DNA from: Glandiceps talaboti
Lineage: Eukaryota; Hemichordata; Enteropneusta; Spengelidae
NCBI RefSeq assembly: GCF_964340395.1
Contig: NC_135549.1
Coordinates: 15,787,342 to 15,851,341 of the forward strand
Direction: 5' to 3'
DNA length: 64,000 nucleotides
Positions 34,561-45,661 of this stretch are shown piece after piece. A model generated the notes under the pieces. That model had not been told where the DNA came from. It worked only from the letters and a program-made list of their open reading frames with translations, and did not search any database. How positions within the stretch are numbered: position 1 is the first letter of the stretch; each line of letters starts with the position of its first letter. The translations under genes and the position numbers were made by a program.

Positions 34561-35236
34561 AAAAAGTGATGTCCCACATGCACCAACAAATGTGCATTAC
34601 TCAAACTTTGCACGTAGCTGAGAGATTTATCACTTCTAGACGTCCATATACTTTCCTATTAATTAATCGACCTAAATGTAGCTTATTGATTTATGGATAC
34701 CGCAGAAGAGGACGGTGATCCATCAAACACCACTGGGGTGTCAGTATCTTACTCACTGCCACAGATATACAATTATCCCTAGATAGGACCCTAAAAGTCA
34801 TTGGGGGGCTGTAGTCTGCTCATAAAGCCAACAAAAACTTATAAGAGATGTCAGATAGCTAAACTTGGGCATCAGTTATACGAGTGTTTACTTGAAATTC
34901 TTTTTTTATCCGGGCTGGATTAAGCCAGCAAATGCAAGGAAACGATTTGTTGGTGATGATGATAGTGATAATTATTGGCAATTAATCTTCAGGTTTTATG
35001 AGCCGATCCCGGATAGTCCCCTAGATATTATTCTCTGCTTTGCGGTGCGATTTTATTAAGCATACGATTATTTTCAATTTCATCCTGAATCTTCTAAGTT
35101 TGAGGATGATCTGGAGTTTACCCTTGGGCAATTGCGTTATCTTAGTCGTCACGGTGAAAAGCTTGATTGCTTATGCGATTGACAAGACAGTTACACTAAT
35201 TTGACATTAAATAGACATATCCCTGTGTTAACCTAG

Positions 35237-35302
35237 GCGATGCCCTCGAATTATTACTCATGTATTAATTCCAATGACCTTCTGATAACAAGTTACTTAA
35301 CA
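35237..35302 (+). other. Weak exon-like interval with start codon
   Basis: TTAACCTAG precedes GCGATGCCC, and the ATG frame at 35240 (MPSNYYSCINSND...) runs openly into AACAG|GTAAAT (GT 35303). Both borders are moderate only. The frame stays open past the donor into the microsatellite. Confidence 0.15.
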
Positions 35303-35431
35303 GGTAAATGTAAACTTTGCTGTAAGTATGGCAAGACCGAAATATTGATCTTTTTTAACGACGAAACGCTCATTTTTTTCGCTTGTTCTACCTTTAATGG
35401 ATTGTTCCCCTTTTTAGTAATTGCTAGAATA

Positions 35432-35716
35432 TTGGTTAGTTGGTTGGTTGGTTGGTTGGTTGGTCAGTCGATCGATCGATCGAGTGAGTGAGTGAGTGAG
35501 TGAGTGAGTGAGTGAGTGAGTGAGTGAGTGAGTGAGTGAGTGAGTGAGTGAGTGAGTGAGTGAGTGAGTGAGTGAGTGAGTGTGAGCGAGCGAGCGAGCG
35601 ATAGATCGATCAATTCATTCATTCATTCATTCATTCATTCATTCATTCATTCACCCTTAGATCAATCAATTGATCATGATCGGTCGACTCTTTATTGTTG
35701 GTGAGTAGGTTTGTTG

Positions 35717-35810
<94 letters not shown>

Positions 35811-35847
35811 AAATCATTCATTCATTCATTCATTCATTCATTCATTG
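35432..35847. repeat. Compound tetranucleotide microsatellite cluster
   Basis: Successive blocks are TTGG (35432-35463), CGAT (35467-35482), GTGA (35482-35580), GAGC (35584-35600), ATTC (35613-35653), a mixed GATC-rich spacer, GATT (35718-35811) and ATTC again (35815-35847). Neighbouring units mostly differ by one base. Several blocks are self-complementary at their joins (GATC, CGATCG). Confidence 0.95.
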
Positions 35848-35973
35848 CCGAAACTAAAATGCTGTTTCCAAAATTACACATTCTTGATTCCACTTTCAGC
35901 GAAAGTTCACCGAAAACTTTGACCAGAGACATTTCTAGATTTATCCTATATCATATCATAATATATTTATTTT

Positions 35974-36030
35974 ATATCATATCATATCATATCATATCAT
36001 ATCATATCATATCATATCATATCATATCAT
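35974..36030 (+). repeat. (ATCAT)n pentanucleotide microsatellite
   Basis: About eleven units of ATCAT, with related imperfect units from 35945. It lies about 125 bp after the tetranucleotide cluster. Confidence 0.94.
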
Positions 36031-36234
36031 AAACGGATATATGGATTTTCGCTGAAAACAAAATGTTGAACAACACCACATACTCTCAGAAATTGAAGAG
36101 CTATTTCCGAAAATCTATCTTGTATCTCGAGTGTTCTCTGATTACCCTTTAAAAGGCGATAAATATGTTGTTATCTCTGGTTTAACGAATTCATGGCGTG
36201 AGAAGTCTCACTCTTTTAATGAAGATTGATTCGT

Positions 36235-36312
36235 GTTAATTAATTAGTTTGACAATTAATTACGCGTAATAAAACTGCTTAAAAGTATTCAAAACATAGC
36301 ATAGTTTAATTA
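36235..36312. promoter_or_regulatory. Dense TAAT/ATTA homeodomain-type site cluster
   Basis: GTTAATTAATTAG (HNF1-like), CAATTAATTACGCG, CGTAATAAAA and TTTAATTAAAC lie within 80 bp. Such words are also common by chance in AT-rich DNA, so the call is tentative. Confidence 0.2.
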
Positions 36313-36879
36313 AACCCGTAGAAATGATCAATTGAACAGAACATCAAAAGCATTTGTTATGATTCAGAATATGATAATATTAATATTGCGCCATTATAAC
36401 TTAATTTCTACGGCCTATAGATAATGATATAATGTTCATTTGATATCTGATATTGATACTGTGCCATTGGGTACATGATTTATTGAGGAATTAACGAAAC
36501 TATTTATTCTTCTCGCCATTATATTTATGCTCAGATGTAGCTCTACTTCGACATTTAACAACCGAAATGGAACAACTCGAAGTTTTACGCGACCCGGCCT
36601 CAGAAAATGGCATTATTTCCAAAACGTTTATTCGTTGTGTTGCGTTGGGTAGGGTAGGATAGGCATTGCATGGGGACATTCAAACTTGGAACGTCCTTGT
36701 CTAGTACACCTGAACCTCAAACATTGTGTATTGGCCATAAAAGAACGATTAATGTCTACGGTGCACTGGTGACTACAAAATATCTGGAGAGAAGTTTCAA
36801 ATACAAGTTGTCAGTCTTTTTATTTCGCTACACTTTTTTTGAGATCAGGAGGCGTAAAAAGCTTAAGCAATTTTGAATA

Positions 36880-36898
36880 CCCCCCCCCCCCCCGCCCC
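36880..36898 (+). repeat. Poly-C tract with one G
   Basis: Fourteen C, one G and four C. Other C runs lie at 48096-48108 and 54169-54178. Confidence 0.95.
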
Positions 36899-37519
36899 AA
36901 AGTACCAACAGTTGTGTCGATATCAAATAGCCCAGGTCTAACTATTTTGATGTCAAGATTAGATGTAAAATCTTTCCGGATCAAAATTGACAGAATCGTA
37001 TTATCACAAGTTTATCGTGATGTTCCCATTCATTGATATGCGATCTAAGTTATTGTGTTTTCGTGGATGAATTATATTTAAGATGATGGTAGGAGTTGTC
37101 AATTAATTCTCGTTACCAGTGAGCTTTCTATCATCAACGGTAATCATGATTTATCTACCGTCGTTATTAAAATGTAACGATGAGCTACACCGACGAAGTG
37201 TCGACTCTAATATATAGACCCTTTGTCTCAATTAGTCACCGGGTACATCTTCGTAAAAAAAATGAACAAAGGTTGCCGCGTGTATAGTTGAAACAGTCAT
37301 GCATGCTGAATTGTTGCGTAGGTACGTTAGGACGCCCAGATAACTGTAGCCCCACAATATATAGATGAAACTGAGGGAAGGATCTTTATCTAAACGTGTA
37401 AGTATAGATTTCCGATCTTAAAAATCTTTGTAGCATTCTAAACTGTTATTGTGTTGAATATAAGGATTTCATTTTAAGTGGCCTTTTTACATGTAACACA
37501 GTTTCTATCTTGTGTATAG

Positions 37520-37665
37520 ATGCCACATCGAGTACGATGCCAACGTCAACTATTGATTCTCTCGGCTTGTTAAGTAAATCGCGAGCAACGTGTTTTCTTC
37601 ATAAATGTTGTCCTAATTTTCAATTTGCATTTTTTCTGGCTGTTGGTTCTTTGAAGAGCTCCCCG
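37520..37665 (+). CDS. Candidate internal exon (146 nt)
   Basis: The acceptor TTTCTATCTTGTGTATAG (AG 37518-37519) and the strong donor CCCCG|GTGAGT (GT 37666) flank an interval with one fully open frame, phase 1 in and phase 0 out. The frame reads ATSSTMPTSTIDSLGLLSKS and continues with three Cys residues (ATCFLHKCCPNF) and a hydrophobic FAFFLAVG segment. I recognise no family. Neighbouring exons are not identified. Confidence 0.28.
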
Positions 37666-38340
37666 GTGAGTATGCTCCGTCGACATGACCTTTAACTTGA
37701 ATTCTGGCTTTCAAAATTTTCCGTGTCAAATGATTGATAGTTAGCGTTTTGATCCAAAAACAAAAGGAGTGGGTAGAAAATAGACTCATCCTACATGAAC
37801 TGTTAGAGGGACATGAAATCGTGATGTAAAGCAACAACATGTGACCCCAGGTTATTGATCTGAATCAAATCTGACTAGTTTTTTTATCCCCTGCCATTAC
37901 TCAATCTACCACTGTACAAATACAGACTGTCTCTTGCTCTTCGCATGCCCTTTGTGGAAATGACTCCCAGTACGGTCTCCCTAATTCTTGTCTGCAAATA
38001 CACGAGTATTTGTCACTCGCTGCCACAGAGGAAATGTAAGTATTGACAAAGTCGAAATAAGACCAAGTACACTACTCCAAAATATTCGTCAAATGTGCAT
38101 TACTTTCGTTTTAACAACTAAAAACTTGTAGACAAACCTAAAAGTCTGCCATTACTTTAGTGGATCACGTCTGGTAAACAAAAAGCAATTCCAAATGTAG
38201 GGATTGTTTTCAAAGGGTATAAATTTTGATTATAGTCAAATTGTCCCGAGAGATTTTGTGGAAAGTTCGGTATTTAAAAGCATAGTAAAGAAAAGTCTAA
38301 TGATACTAGCCGAGTATCAACATATTCAGTACGAAAGGAT

Positions 38341-38462
38341 TTTCCCGCCAAAAATAGTTTGAACTGTTTTTTCTTTACACTTTCCCGCCAAAAAAAACAA
38401 TTTGAACAATTTTTGTTTACAGCTTCCCGCCAAAAACAGTTCGACAATTTTTCTTTTTTCTT
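38341..38462 (+). repeat. Three tandem copies of a 40-42 bp unit with E2F-like cores
   Basis: TTCCCGCCAAAAA begins near 38342, 38382 and 38424. Each copy is followed by a related A/T segment (AGTTTGAACTGTTTTTTCTTTACA or near versions). TTTCCCGCC is the textbook E2F/DP half-site. The third copy reads CTTCCCGCC. A similar word lies at about 17757. Confidence 0.75.
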
Positions 38463-39820
38463 CGATTATTTTTAAAATAGAAGGGTGTAGTTTTGGACTG
38501 GATTCCTAGAAATAACCGCAACTTATAAAATTACGTCAAAAGTTTGCAAGTTGGCAAAAAACTGTCACAAAAATTCAGAAACCTTTTGCAGTGGCGGTGT
38601 TCACATTCCAAACTACATAGAGCCAGACATAATGGTTTCCCTACTGTGTGTATTTTACTATTTGATTGCTTTGCTTGCCAAAACAAGCCTTGGGGTTAAA
38701 TACATTTGATGCCTATCAAATTTAATATCATGGTAACAGCCGATCTCACAAATAACTCAGTATGTAATATTTATACATTTACAGACCCCAACACTGTTGA
38801 CTTTCTTCATGCATTTTTCAATTTTCCCAATACAATTACTACTGTAATGGTAATGTGATTGAAGCGCTAGGCAGTTCAATGTGACAGTAATTGCGCTTAT
38901 ACTGTTCCGCAATGTATGCACTATAATTCAGAAACCACCCGTATAGCCGTAAAAGACGGCCAGCATCGATTTTTCATTACAATTATTAAGACAATATTCT
39001 TGTAATTATGGGGCTTCTTATCTAGATTAACTATGAACCATAACTGTGTAATATTACATGAATTGAATAATATTTCCTTATTTAACGAGTGGCGGCGAAT
39101 GAACGATGACAACCGAGATGCGCATGCGCCATTGGTGCCCTCAAGAGACCCATTTGAAAACTTCAATGAGACATCTCGCATGTGTGTGCGAGTACAGCCC
39201 GTCTGAATATAAACGATCGATCATTTCATAATCCCTAATACAATATCGGTGGCAATCGCGATAGAAGACAGTTGTGAGTTGTCAGCATAATACTTAGCCG
39301 TCTCTATCGTTTTAACATATACTAGTGGTAGCGTGACGTGAGTCATGAACGTAACTTACAACCGTTTAGGGGTTTTTTTAAATGTTAAAAGCTGGTCCAT
39401 TCATATTATGATTCCTGACTCGTGTTGTGAATATTTGGATGGAAATAGCCATTCATGTTACATGAGATAAAACCCTATCAAATGTATGACACTTTCTTGT
39501 CTGTTTCGGGGTTTTTTCGTGAACTTTTTCGGCCTACCTCCAAACATTCCAAAACTTTTGATTTCCTCAGTCAGTTTCCTCATAAAAGCATGAAAACTTT
39601 TTTTTTCATCTATGCCTGGCTCTTCTTCTTTTGCTGTAAAATAGATAGGAGGGGATTATACATTTATGGAAATTTTAATGTTATGGGTATCGAATATTCA
39701 GTAGACGTTATATTGCTCGTTATCAAGCAATTTTTTGCCATTTCCTCGTTTCTGTAATTCGACAAACGTGTGTCTTATTGTGTTGGACGATGAAATCGGA
39801 GAAATCGACGTGAAATCGGC

Positions 39821-39828
39821 ATGCAAAT
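39821..39828 (+). promoter_or_regulatory. Octamer (POU) motif
   Basis: ATGCAAAT is the exact POU/Oct octamer. A second exact copy lies at 41656-41663, just downstream of the candidate secreted-peptide gene. Confidence 0.25.
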
Positions 39829-39914
39829 CTAACATTACATTGTGTAATTTGATATGCATGCTTCAGTGACTTTTTCACCACTGACATGTGTATGTCGTAA
39901 TATAAAACACTGCC

Positions 39915-40156
39915 ATGCCTTTCCTTATCTTGGTTTCCGCGACAAACTCAAGCATAAAACCGGACAAAATGCAAAGAAAAGAACAAAGATACATATCTGT
40001 GCGTAGAAATCAATTGCGGTATGCCAATGTGTTCACAAATTGTTGTGATGTGGTGTTCAGGACTCCGAGACGATCAGAACGGGAACTATTCTTCCAGAGT
40101 TTAGTTCAGTTTAGCGTCTCTCAAATCTACCATGAAAAGCACTTTGTAGGTTTTAC
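39915..40156 (+). CDS. ORF opening at ATG and running to a strong splice donor
   Basis: ATG at 39915 has G at -3. Eighty codons (MPFLILVSATNSS...) stay open and end at TTTTAC|GTAAGT (GT 40157), where the next in-frame codon would be the stop TAA inside the donor. It contains two adjacent Cys (NCCDVVF) and a basic RTPRRSER stretch. No family is recognised. A TATAAAAC word lies only about 15 bp upstream, too close to serve this ATG. It may be a first coding exon or chance. Confidence 0.25.
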
Positions 40157-41296
40157 GTAAGTAATAAATGTTGATGTGACAAGCGGATATCCTAGTTGTC
40201 CCTTTTAGCTTATGCACGATTTGGCAAATGTGTATTATACAGTTGAAGAAGGAACCGCAGTCGCATTTTATTGGGTAATATCACCCTTTAATTTAGGGCA
40301 CAGTACTTTTCTTTTGTTAGCATGATCAATTTCATATTTATTCATATATTTTGTAAACTGAAAAAAACAACAGTCCGTGCTGTTGTGATCGTTATATTAT
40401 AAAACTTCTACAGCGGTTTACACCAAAGGGTAGTTAAGAAAAGTGTTCAACCACCCGATGTGTTGGTTTCTGATTTTAGGTACGGGTAGTACACTGAACA
40501 ACTGAAAGACCCGGCGAGTGAAAAGATAATAAGCGATGAAATAATATCACATCACATGCAGCAGTTGTAAAACCTGTCTGATAATAGATCATAAAACTTG
40601 TGCGGAAAACTGCGACCCACGTCCAACCGAGTGATTTGGTCTGTGTTAGTGTGCGCTTTGCTTACAGATATAAACCACGGCTTGAAACGAAATGAAAGAA
40701 CCGGCTAAGAAACACGTGTTCACCATTATCGCTTGCAAAGAGTTCTCCAATTTATATATGCCACCACCGGTGTTGTCATTAAACAAAAGAACACAATGGA
40801 ACAAATATTGCATTGGAAATGAAAAATAAGGCATCCAAAATTTCCTTTAGTTGCACATAGGGGCAACTAAGGTCATTCTTGTCGAGTGCACGTGGTAAAG
40901 AAAATATCAAAATATTATCAAGTTTGGAGGTATACAGTTGAAACGTGATTTGCTATGGAGTATACCAGATTGCATACTTTAGAAAGTCACATACTATCAA
41001 TTTGTAATGAACACAGAGGTCAACTTCAAGTTAATAAATGTTTGTTTTCAAAAATATTTTGGCTTCACGTTAGGCTAAATTGTTACAAGGATCGAACAAA
41101 GCCTCCTTGTGCTTTTCCTTTTTACCAAAAAAAATATTACTATCAGTAATAGTACCGATGAAATACGAACATTTACGAAATACAGCTTGAAATGTAATTG
41201 TAAAGTTTGTCATGACCCCTCATATGTTCGTACACTTGTTTGCTGCGACCTTTTCTGGTTATTTAAGAACAAAATAGTACCGATGTACGCGCGCAC

Positions 41297-41593
41297 ATGT
41301 ACCTTCAGCCTCAGGTTTCTTTTAAACTGAGCCGGCGGCCGGCGGCACCATTTACCGTTTTGCTTCTGTTCTTGATTATGTGTGTTCAAAAAGTAAGTGG
41401 AATATTAAATGTGTTTAAGAGTATTTCTGCAACTCATAATGAAATTTCTTTCGCTTTTTTCTCCTTGTTTTTGCGTGTTCAGGAGTGTTTTGAAGTGGAA
41501 AATTGGGGGTCTACCGGCAATGAATGCCGGCTAGTTGATAGTACTTGTTCAACATATGCATGCATAACTCAGACTGGAATCGGTGTTGTGTGA
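41297..41593 (+). CDS. Candidate two-exon gene: short secreted Cys-rich peptide (Ly6/uPAR-like half domain)
   Basis: Exon 1 (41297-41392) encodes a basic leader ending RRPAAP followed by a hydrophobic FTVLLLFLIMCV, a signal-peptide-like layout. A 90-nt intron is flanked by a near-consensus donor AAA|GTAAGT (41393) and a pyrimidine-rich tract ending TTCAG (41482). Exon 2 (41483-41593) encodes 36 residues starting ECFEVENWGS, with four Cys spaced C-x12-C-x6-C-x4-C, then ITQTGIGVV and TGA. Spliced length is 68 residues. Because 90 is divisible by three and the intron has no in-frame stop, an unspliced 98-residue form is also open. The order C..C...C...AC-ITxTGxGVV resembles the first half of Ly6/uPAR three-finger domains, but the usual second Cys (C-x2-C) is missing, as is the C-terminal CC...CN part. 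A later exon may be missing from this model. Confidence 0.38.
   Translation: MYLQPQVSFKLSRRPAAPFTVLLLFLIMCVQKVSGILNVFKSISATHNEISFAFFSLFLRVQECFEVENWGSTGNECRLVDSTCSTYACITQTGIGVV
41331..41346. other. GC-only 16-bp word with nested dyads
   Basis: GCCGGCGGCCGGCGGC is pure G/C within AT-rich DNA and contains overlapping palindromes (GCCGGC twice, CGGCCG once). In the candidate gene at 41297 it encodes the SRRPAA stretch of the leader. Confidence 0.5.
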
Positions 41594-42427
41594 TTATTGT
41601 TTGTTAGAAGTGACTGGGCTTGATTAAATCGAGGCACCTGCTGCGGTGCACTGTCATGCAAATAAGCTAGACACGTGTGACAGCCTATGAAAAAGTCATA
41701 GACACATCCTTCTTCGCTTGTGTCTACTACATGGAACAGCGCTGTCGATTTCTATGTGATTGATGATATTCGTTTCGTTTAGCGATCCTGTTTAGTACCG
41801 TCATAAAAGTTAAAAGTAACCCTCAAACTTTCCCTTCAGTACTTTTTTTTGTGTGGAGACACGCAAAAAGAAAATGCGAAAGGCGTTTTCGTTTTCCCAA
41901 AGTTTTTTCTTTTCTTTTCTTTTTTTTGTTACGCGCTTAATATGAAACCACTTTAAAAAAAAAAGTTTGAGCGCTCTGTTCAGGGAGGCGTTAACAGGGT
42001 TGGTAAACAATACACATTGTCATATAACTACGTTAAACTGAAATATTGAATTATCCTACCAATGACTGTCATTCAGTTTCAGAAATCGAATGAGTAGCAG
42101 GCAACAAAACCAAGAAGTATGGTTAATACGAAGGAAGCCTGAAGGCAGTCAGACAACAATGAAGTACGCCTGCCTGGTTTTCACTATCTCCAAGTCCGCT
42201 GTTCGCAAAATTTTGACCCCGAATAATTGCTCGCTTCTGTGTGTATTATTACAAAGTTATAAATATATTCAAATACGTTTCAACACCGGTAGTTCTCCAT
42301 AATGCAAACGCTGATGGAGCATACTGGTATATGCCAACTCACGATCGGGTGGCTGGTGGCTTACATTTGAAAGACTGACACCCGGTTTGTGGTCAGTGGA
42401 TATCGTGCGCTCTGTTATTACTCCCGG

Positions 42428-42460
42428 TATATATAGCTTAGATTGTCCGGGTTATTGTCA
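42428..42460 (+). promoter_or_regulatory. TATA box plus TCAGT initiator core promoter
   Basis: TATATATAG begins at 42428. The invertebrate-type initiator TCAGT places the start A at 42460, 32 bp downstream, which is the standard spacing. Downstream, short ATG frames (for example MKMVDYIHTDLIW from about 42511) end quickly, so the coding part would be in later exons. No clear DPE is seen. Confidence 0.4.
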
Positions 42461-43108
42461 GTAGTGAGTGTACGGATACAAGGCGACATTTTTGTGTGCA
42501 AATGCAAAAATGAAAATGGTTGACTATATTCACACTGACTTAATTTGGTTGGGGGAAATATATTTTTGAGCATAATTGTTCACCTTTCGCGGATTTTACT
42601 AGACTGGGTTCATTTGTGTTGCCAAGTGTTAACTAACTAACGTGGAAAATATATTTTTTTTTAAAGTTTTAAAAAACACCCCACATATAACTTCCAACTA
42701 TCATTTTGACCCGAAGAAAGTAGAGAAACCGTGAGAAGATATGTCACACCACAGTATAAGGAGGTTGAAGTTTCCATATTTGTTTTTTTTCAACGTAAGG
42801 AAATTAGACAACTCAACTTAAAAACAAAATGAGTTTCTTTTATTATATTTGTTTATAATGTCTTATCTTATCTTAGTTTGCATTGTTTCACCGCTGTGTT
42901 TGTCGTTGTTAGTTGTTTGTAAACACGCGCATTGTCATATTCGAATTGATAAGCAGACGGCATGCTATGAATAGGAAGTGGATGGAGAGGAGGAGGGGAG
43001 GCGAGGGGAGGGGGAGGGATGAGATCTGATGACTCCAAGATGTCAACATGCGGGTGGAGAAGGATGAGTGTATCATCATCTCTCACCACAATATATTTTG
43101 TTATTTTA

Positions 43109-43490
43109 AGCTGTCTATTTCACTCCGTCAGTCGAAATGTATGATCTCACCATTGATTGTGTCATTGTAAACTGTGTAGTTCACACCTGAAATAGACACA
43201 CAAAAATGTCTCCTTCAAGAGGACATAGTCAAAGTGTGTCATCTCATCATAGATTTTTTCATTGCAAAGTGTGTCTATTTCACACGTGAAATAGACATGA
43301 AATGAAATCTACAAGCGGAAACGGTCAGTCTAAGTAGATACAGATTGTGTCACTGTATAAACTGTGTCTATTTCACTCGGTCAGTCTAAGTCTATCATCT
43401 CACAATAAATTTTGTCATTGCAAACTGTGTCTATTTCGCACGTGAAAAAGACATGAAATGTAATCTACAAGAGGACACGGTAAGTCTGTT
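43109..43490 (+). repeat. Minisatellite with internal palindrome, about 100-bp unit
   Basis: Repeated in order are GTCTATTTCAC, a short dyad, GACATGAAATG.AATCTACAAG, AGGACACGGTCAGTCTAAGT, ATC.TCTCA..ATAAATTTTG and TCATTGCAAACTGT. About four copies are present; one (about 43361-43427) lacks the dyad segment. The dyad at 43273-43296 has perfect 10-bp arms GTCTATTTCA and TGAAATAGAC around CACG and contains an E-box (CACGTG). Partial units extend to both sides. Confidence 0.78.
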
Positions 43491-43920
43491 ATTAAGTGCA
43501 ATTGAATTGACATCGCAAGGACATCTTCTATCTTGAGTCCAATTCCCGAGGCAACCGATTACGTCGAAAGATCCCTGGTATCGTCATTAGTTTCACTCCC
43601 ATTGTGGACGGAGACGGGGACTATGTACGGTATGCTAATTTGATTGTAGCTGCAGGGATGGTCTTTTTCATTGTCCAATCAACAAGAAAGGTGTAAGAAA
43701 TTCAATTTCTGTTAAGTTATGTGATTGTTAGATAAAGAAGAAATTCAACCAGATATAGCAATGTTGCATATGTGCGTGCACAAACGTTTAACGTCAACAA
43801 CTTGAATTTTGCCCTTTCTTATCGACTGTACCTCTCTGCCTGCCGCCCGTCCTTTGCGCATTCAACCTGCGAACCATTAGATCATTAGCCTTTCTTTGGA
43901 TTCACCATGCATTGTATATG

Positions 43921-44025
<105 letters not shown>

Positions 44026-44576
44026 TATTGAAGCTATTCCCGATCATATTTAAGCCATGACTTATCATATATTCATATATATATATATATATATAAGTAG
44101 AAGAAAACATCTTCAACTGAGTATGTGGCTATATTAAAAAGGTTTTTTTACTGTCTCAGCCTAACGCATGTTGATATAAAGACAAATCGTAAGCGCTTGG
44201 AGAATTGCCACACTTTTGGAGTTTGAGAGTGACTACACGGAAAAAGGCTATCGTTGAGGTGTATATTTTATTTGCCGACATGATAAACGAGATATATGAA
44301 TGGCGAGAAATAACTTTTAGGAATGTATCGTGACTCAGGAGAAGGCTGAAAGTTGTTACTATAGCAACTCAGTCACACTTTAAGTTTGGACACGCTTGGT
44401 TGGTATATCTTATCTATCAAGTGCACTTAATCGTATGTGGTGATAGATGTCAACTGACTCTCTTCACTGTAACACCAACAACATAGTCACAAAACGATAC
44501 GACGAGTTGTCTTCCTCGTCGTCATCCCTTACCGAACCCCATTGGAGAAATTGAACAACGAACGCGTCCATCATGA

Positions 44577-44651
44577 CGATGATGATGATGGTAATGGTGG
44601 TGGTGGTGGTGGTGGTGGTGGTGGTGGTGGTGGTGGTGGTGGTGGTGGTGG
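44577..44651 (+). repeat. (GAT)n-(GGT)n trinucleotide repeat
   Basis: Five GAT units, a GTAATG junction, then about nineteen GGT units. The G-rich strand has many GG pairs and could form two-tetrad G-quadruplexes. Confidence 0.95.
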
Positions 44652-44948
44652 CCAGGTGATCTGTATTTATAGTTAGAGACTCTGCTAAATACTATATCCG
44701 GTCAACACAGAGAACTGTATATTGTGTTGTTGTTTTTTTCTCAAACATTTTGGTTGTGATGAAAAGTTGCATATTTAGGAAATGTTCACGAGGCCTGTAT
44801 CAGATATTGTTACTGTGTAGACCCTGGAGTGAACGTCCGCTCCAAGATCAGTGCTAATTGTCTTCGAAAAAGTTCAACAGTCGGTAGTACAAAGTTCTTC
44901 AGTATAAGGTATACATGCAGGACGAATTAAACAACGTTCATGTACAGG

Positions 44949-44949
<1 letters not shown>

Positions 44950-44980
<31 letters not shown>

Positions 44981-45026
44981 TGTATGTATGTATGTATGTA
45001 TGTATGTATGTATGTATGTATGTATG
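44950..45026 (+). repeat. (TATG)n microsatellite
   Basis: About nineteen uninterrupted TATG units, in the same + strand orientation as the arrays at 3192 and 22130. Confidence 0.96.
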
Positions 45027-45581
45027 ATTACTGTATTTTACATGAGTTGTTTTGGTAGTTGGAGGGGGTTGTAAATAGTGAGGTCTGCATTAAGTTCAGG
45101 TCCTCTTGTTTCACACGGCACCTGCTTGTCACGGTCATCCTGGCTTGTGTTATTGACGTGACTAGCTAGCTTTCATCAATTTCATGTCAGCCTCAGCTAC
45201 TGAGATCAATTCTTAGCTCACTCACTGCAAACATCGCATAAAGCTATCCCTTTTTGTGCTAATGAAATCAGTGTTCTTTCTGACAAACAGGTTCCTCTGC
45301 AAAAATTAAGTCTAATATGTGTAGAAAAAGTTACTTTTGAGAGATTTCAGTAACTTTTCATTTCAAAAGTTTATGTAACGAAGACTTACATTGGAAATCC
45401 TACCCGAAAAAAAGACTATCTTTGACTGACTTTTTTTCTTCCATCTTTCTCCTCTCCACCAATTGTCTTTTTTTCAGTCATCACAACCTCTGCCAATTTG
45501 TCGTGAAAGATGCACACGCCAACCAAAAAACGAGATGTAATACTTGTGAATAATAACAACTTACAAACACATGTAAATTGA

Positions 45582-45661
45582 CCAATGATATGTTTTGAGG
45601 CATGCTTTGTCTACTGCCTCGAAGAGTATATAAAGCCCACCGATGCGCTACTCGTGTCTCA
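45582..45661 (+). promoter_or_regulatory. Core promoter: CCAAT box, TATA box and initiator
   Basis: CCAAT at 45582-45586, TATATAAAG at 45627-45635 and TCACTT with the start A at 45661 lie at about -79, -34 and +1, the textbook order and spacing for a metazoan polymerase II promoter. This is the best-supported promoter in the window. It drives the + strand and is followed by a likely first exon with a strong donor. Confidence 0.55.

Noticed and set aside
41635-41668. TGCTGC...TGCAAATAA reading CC-x4-C-K-stop, like the C-terminal end of a Ly6/uPAR domain
   Set aside because: An in-frame stop lies just upstream, no good acceptor is present, and the remaining Cys of such a domain are missing; the word also overlaps an octamer motif. 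Treated as coincidence.
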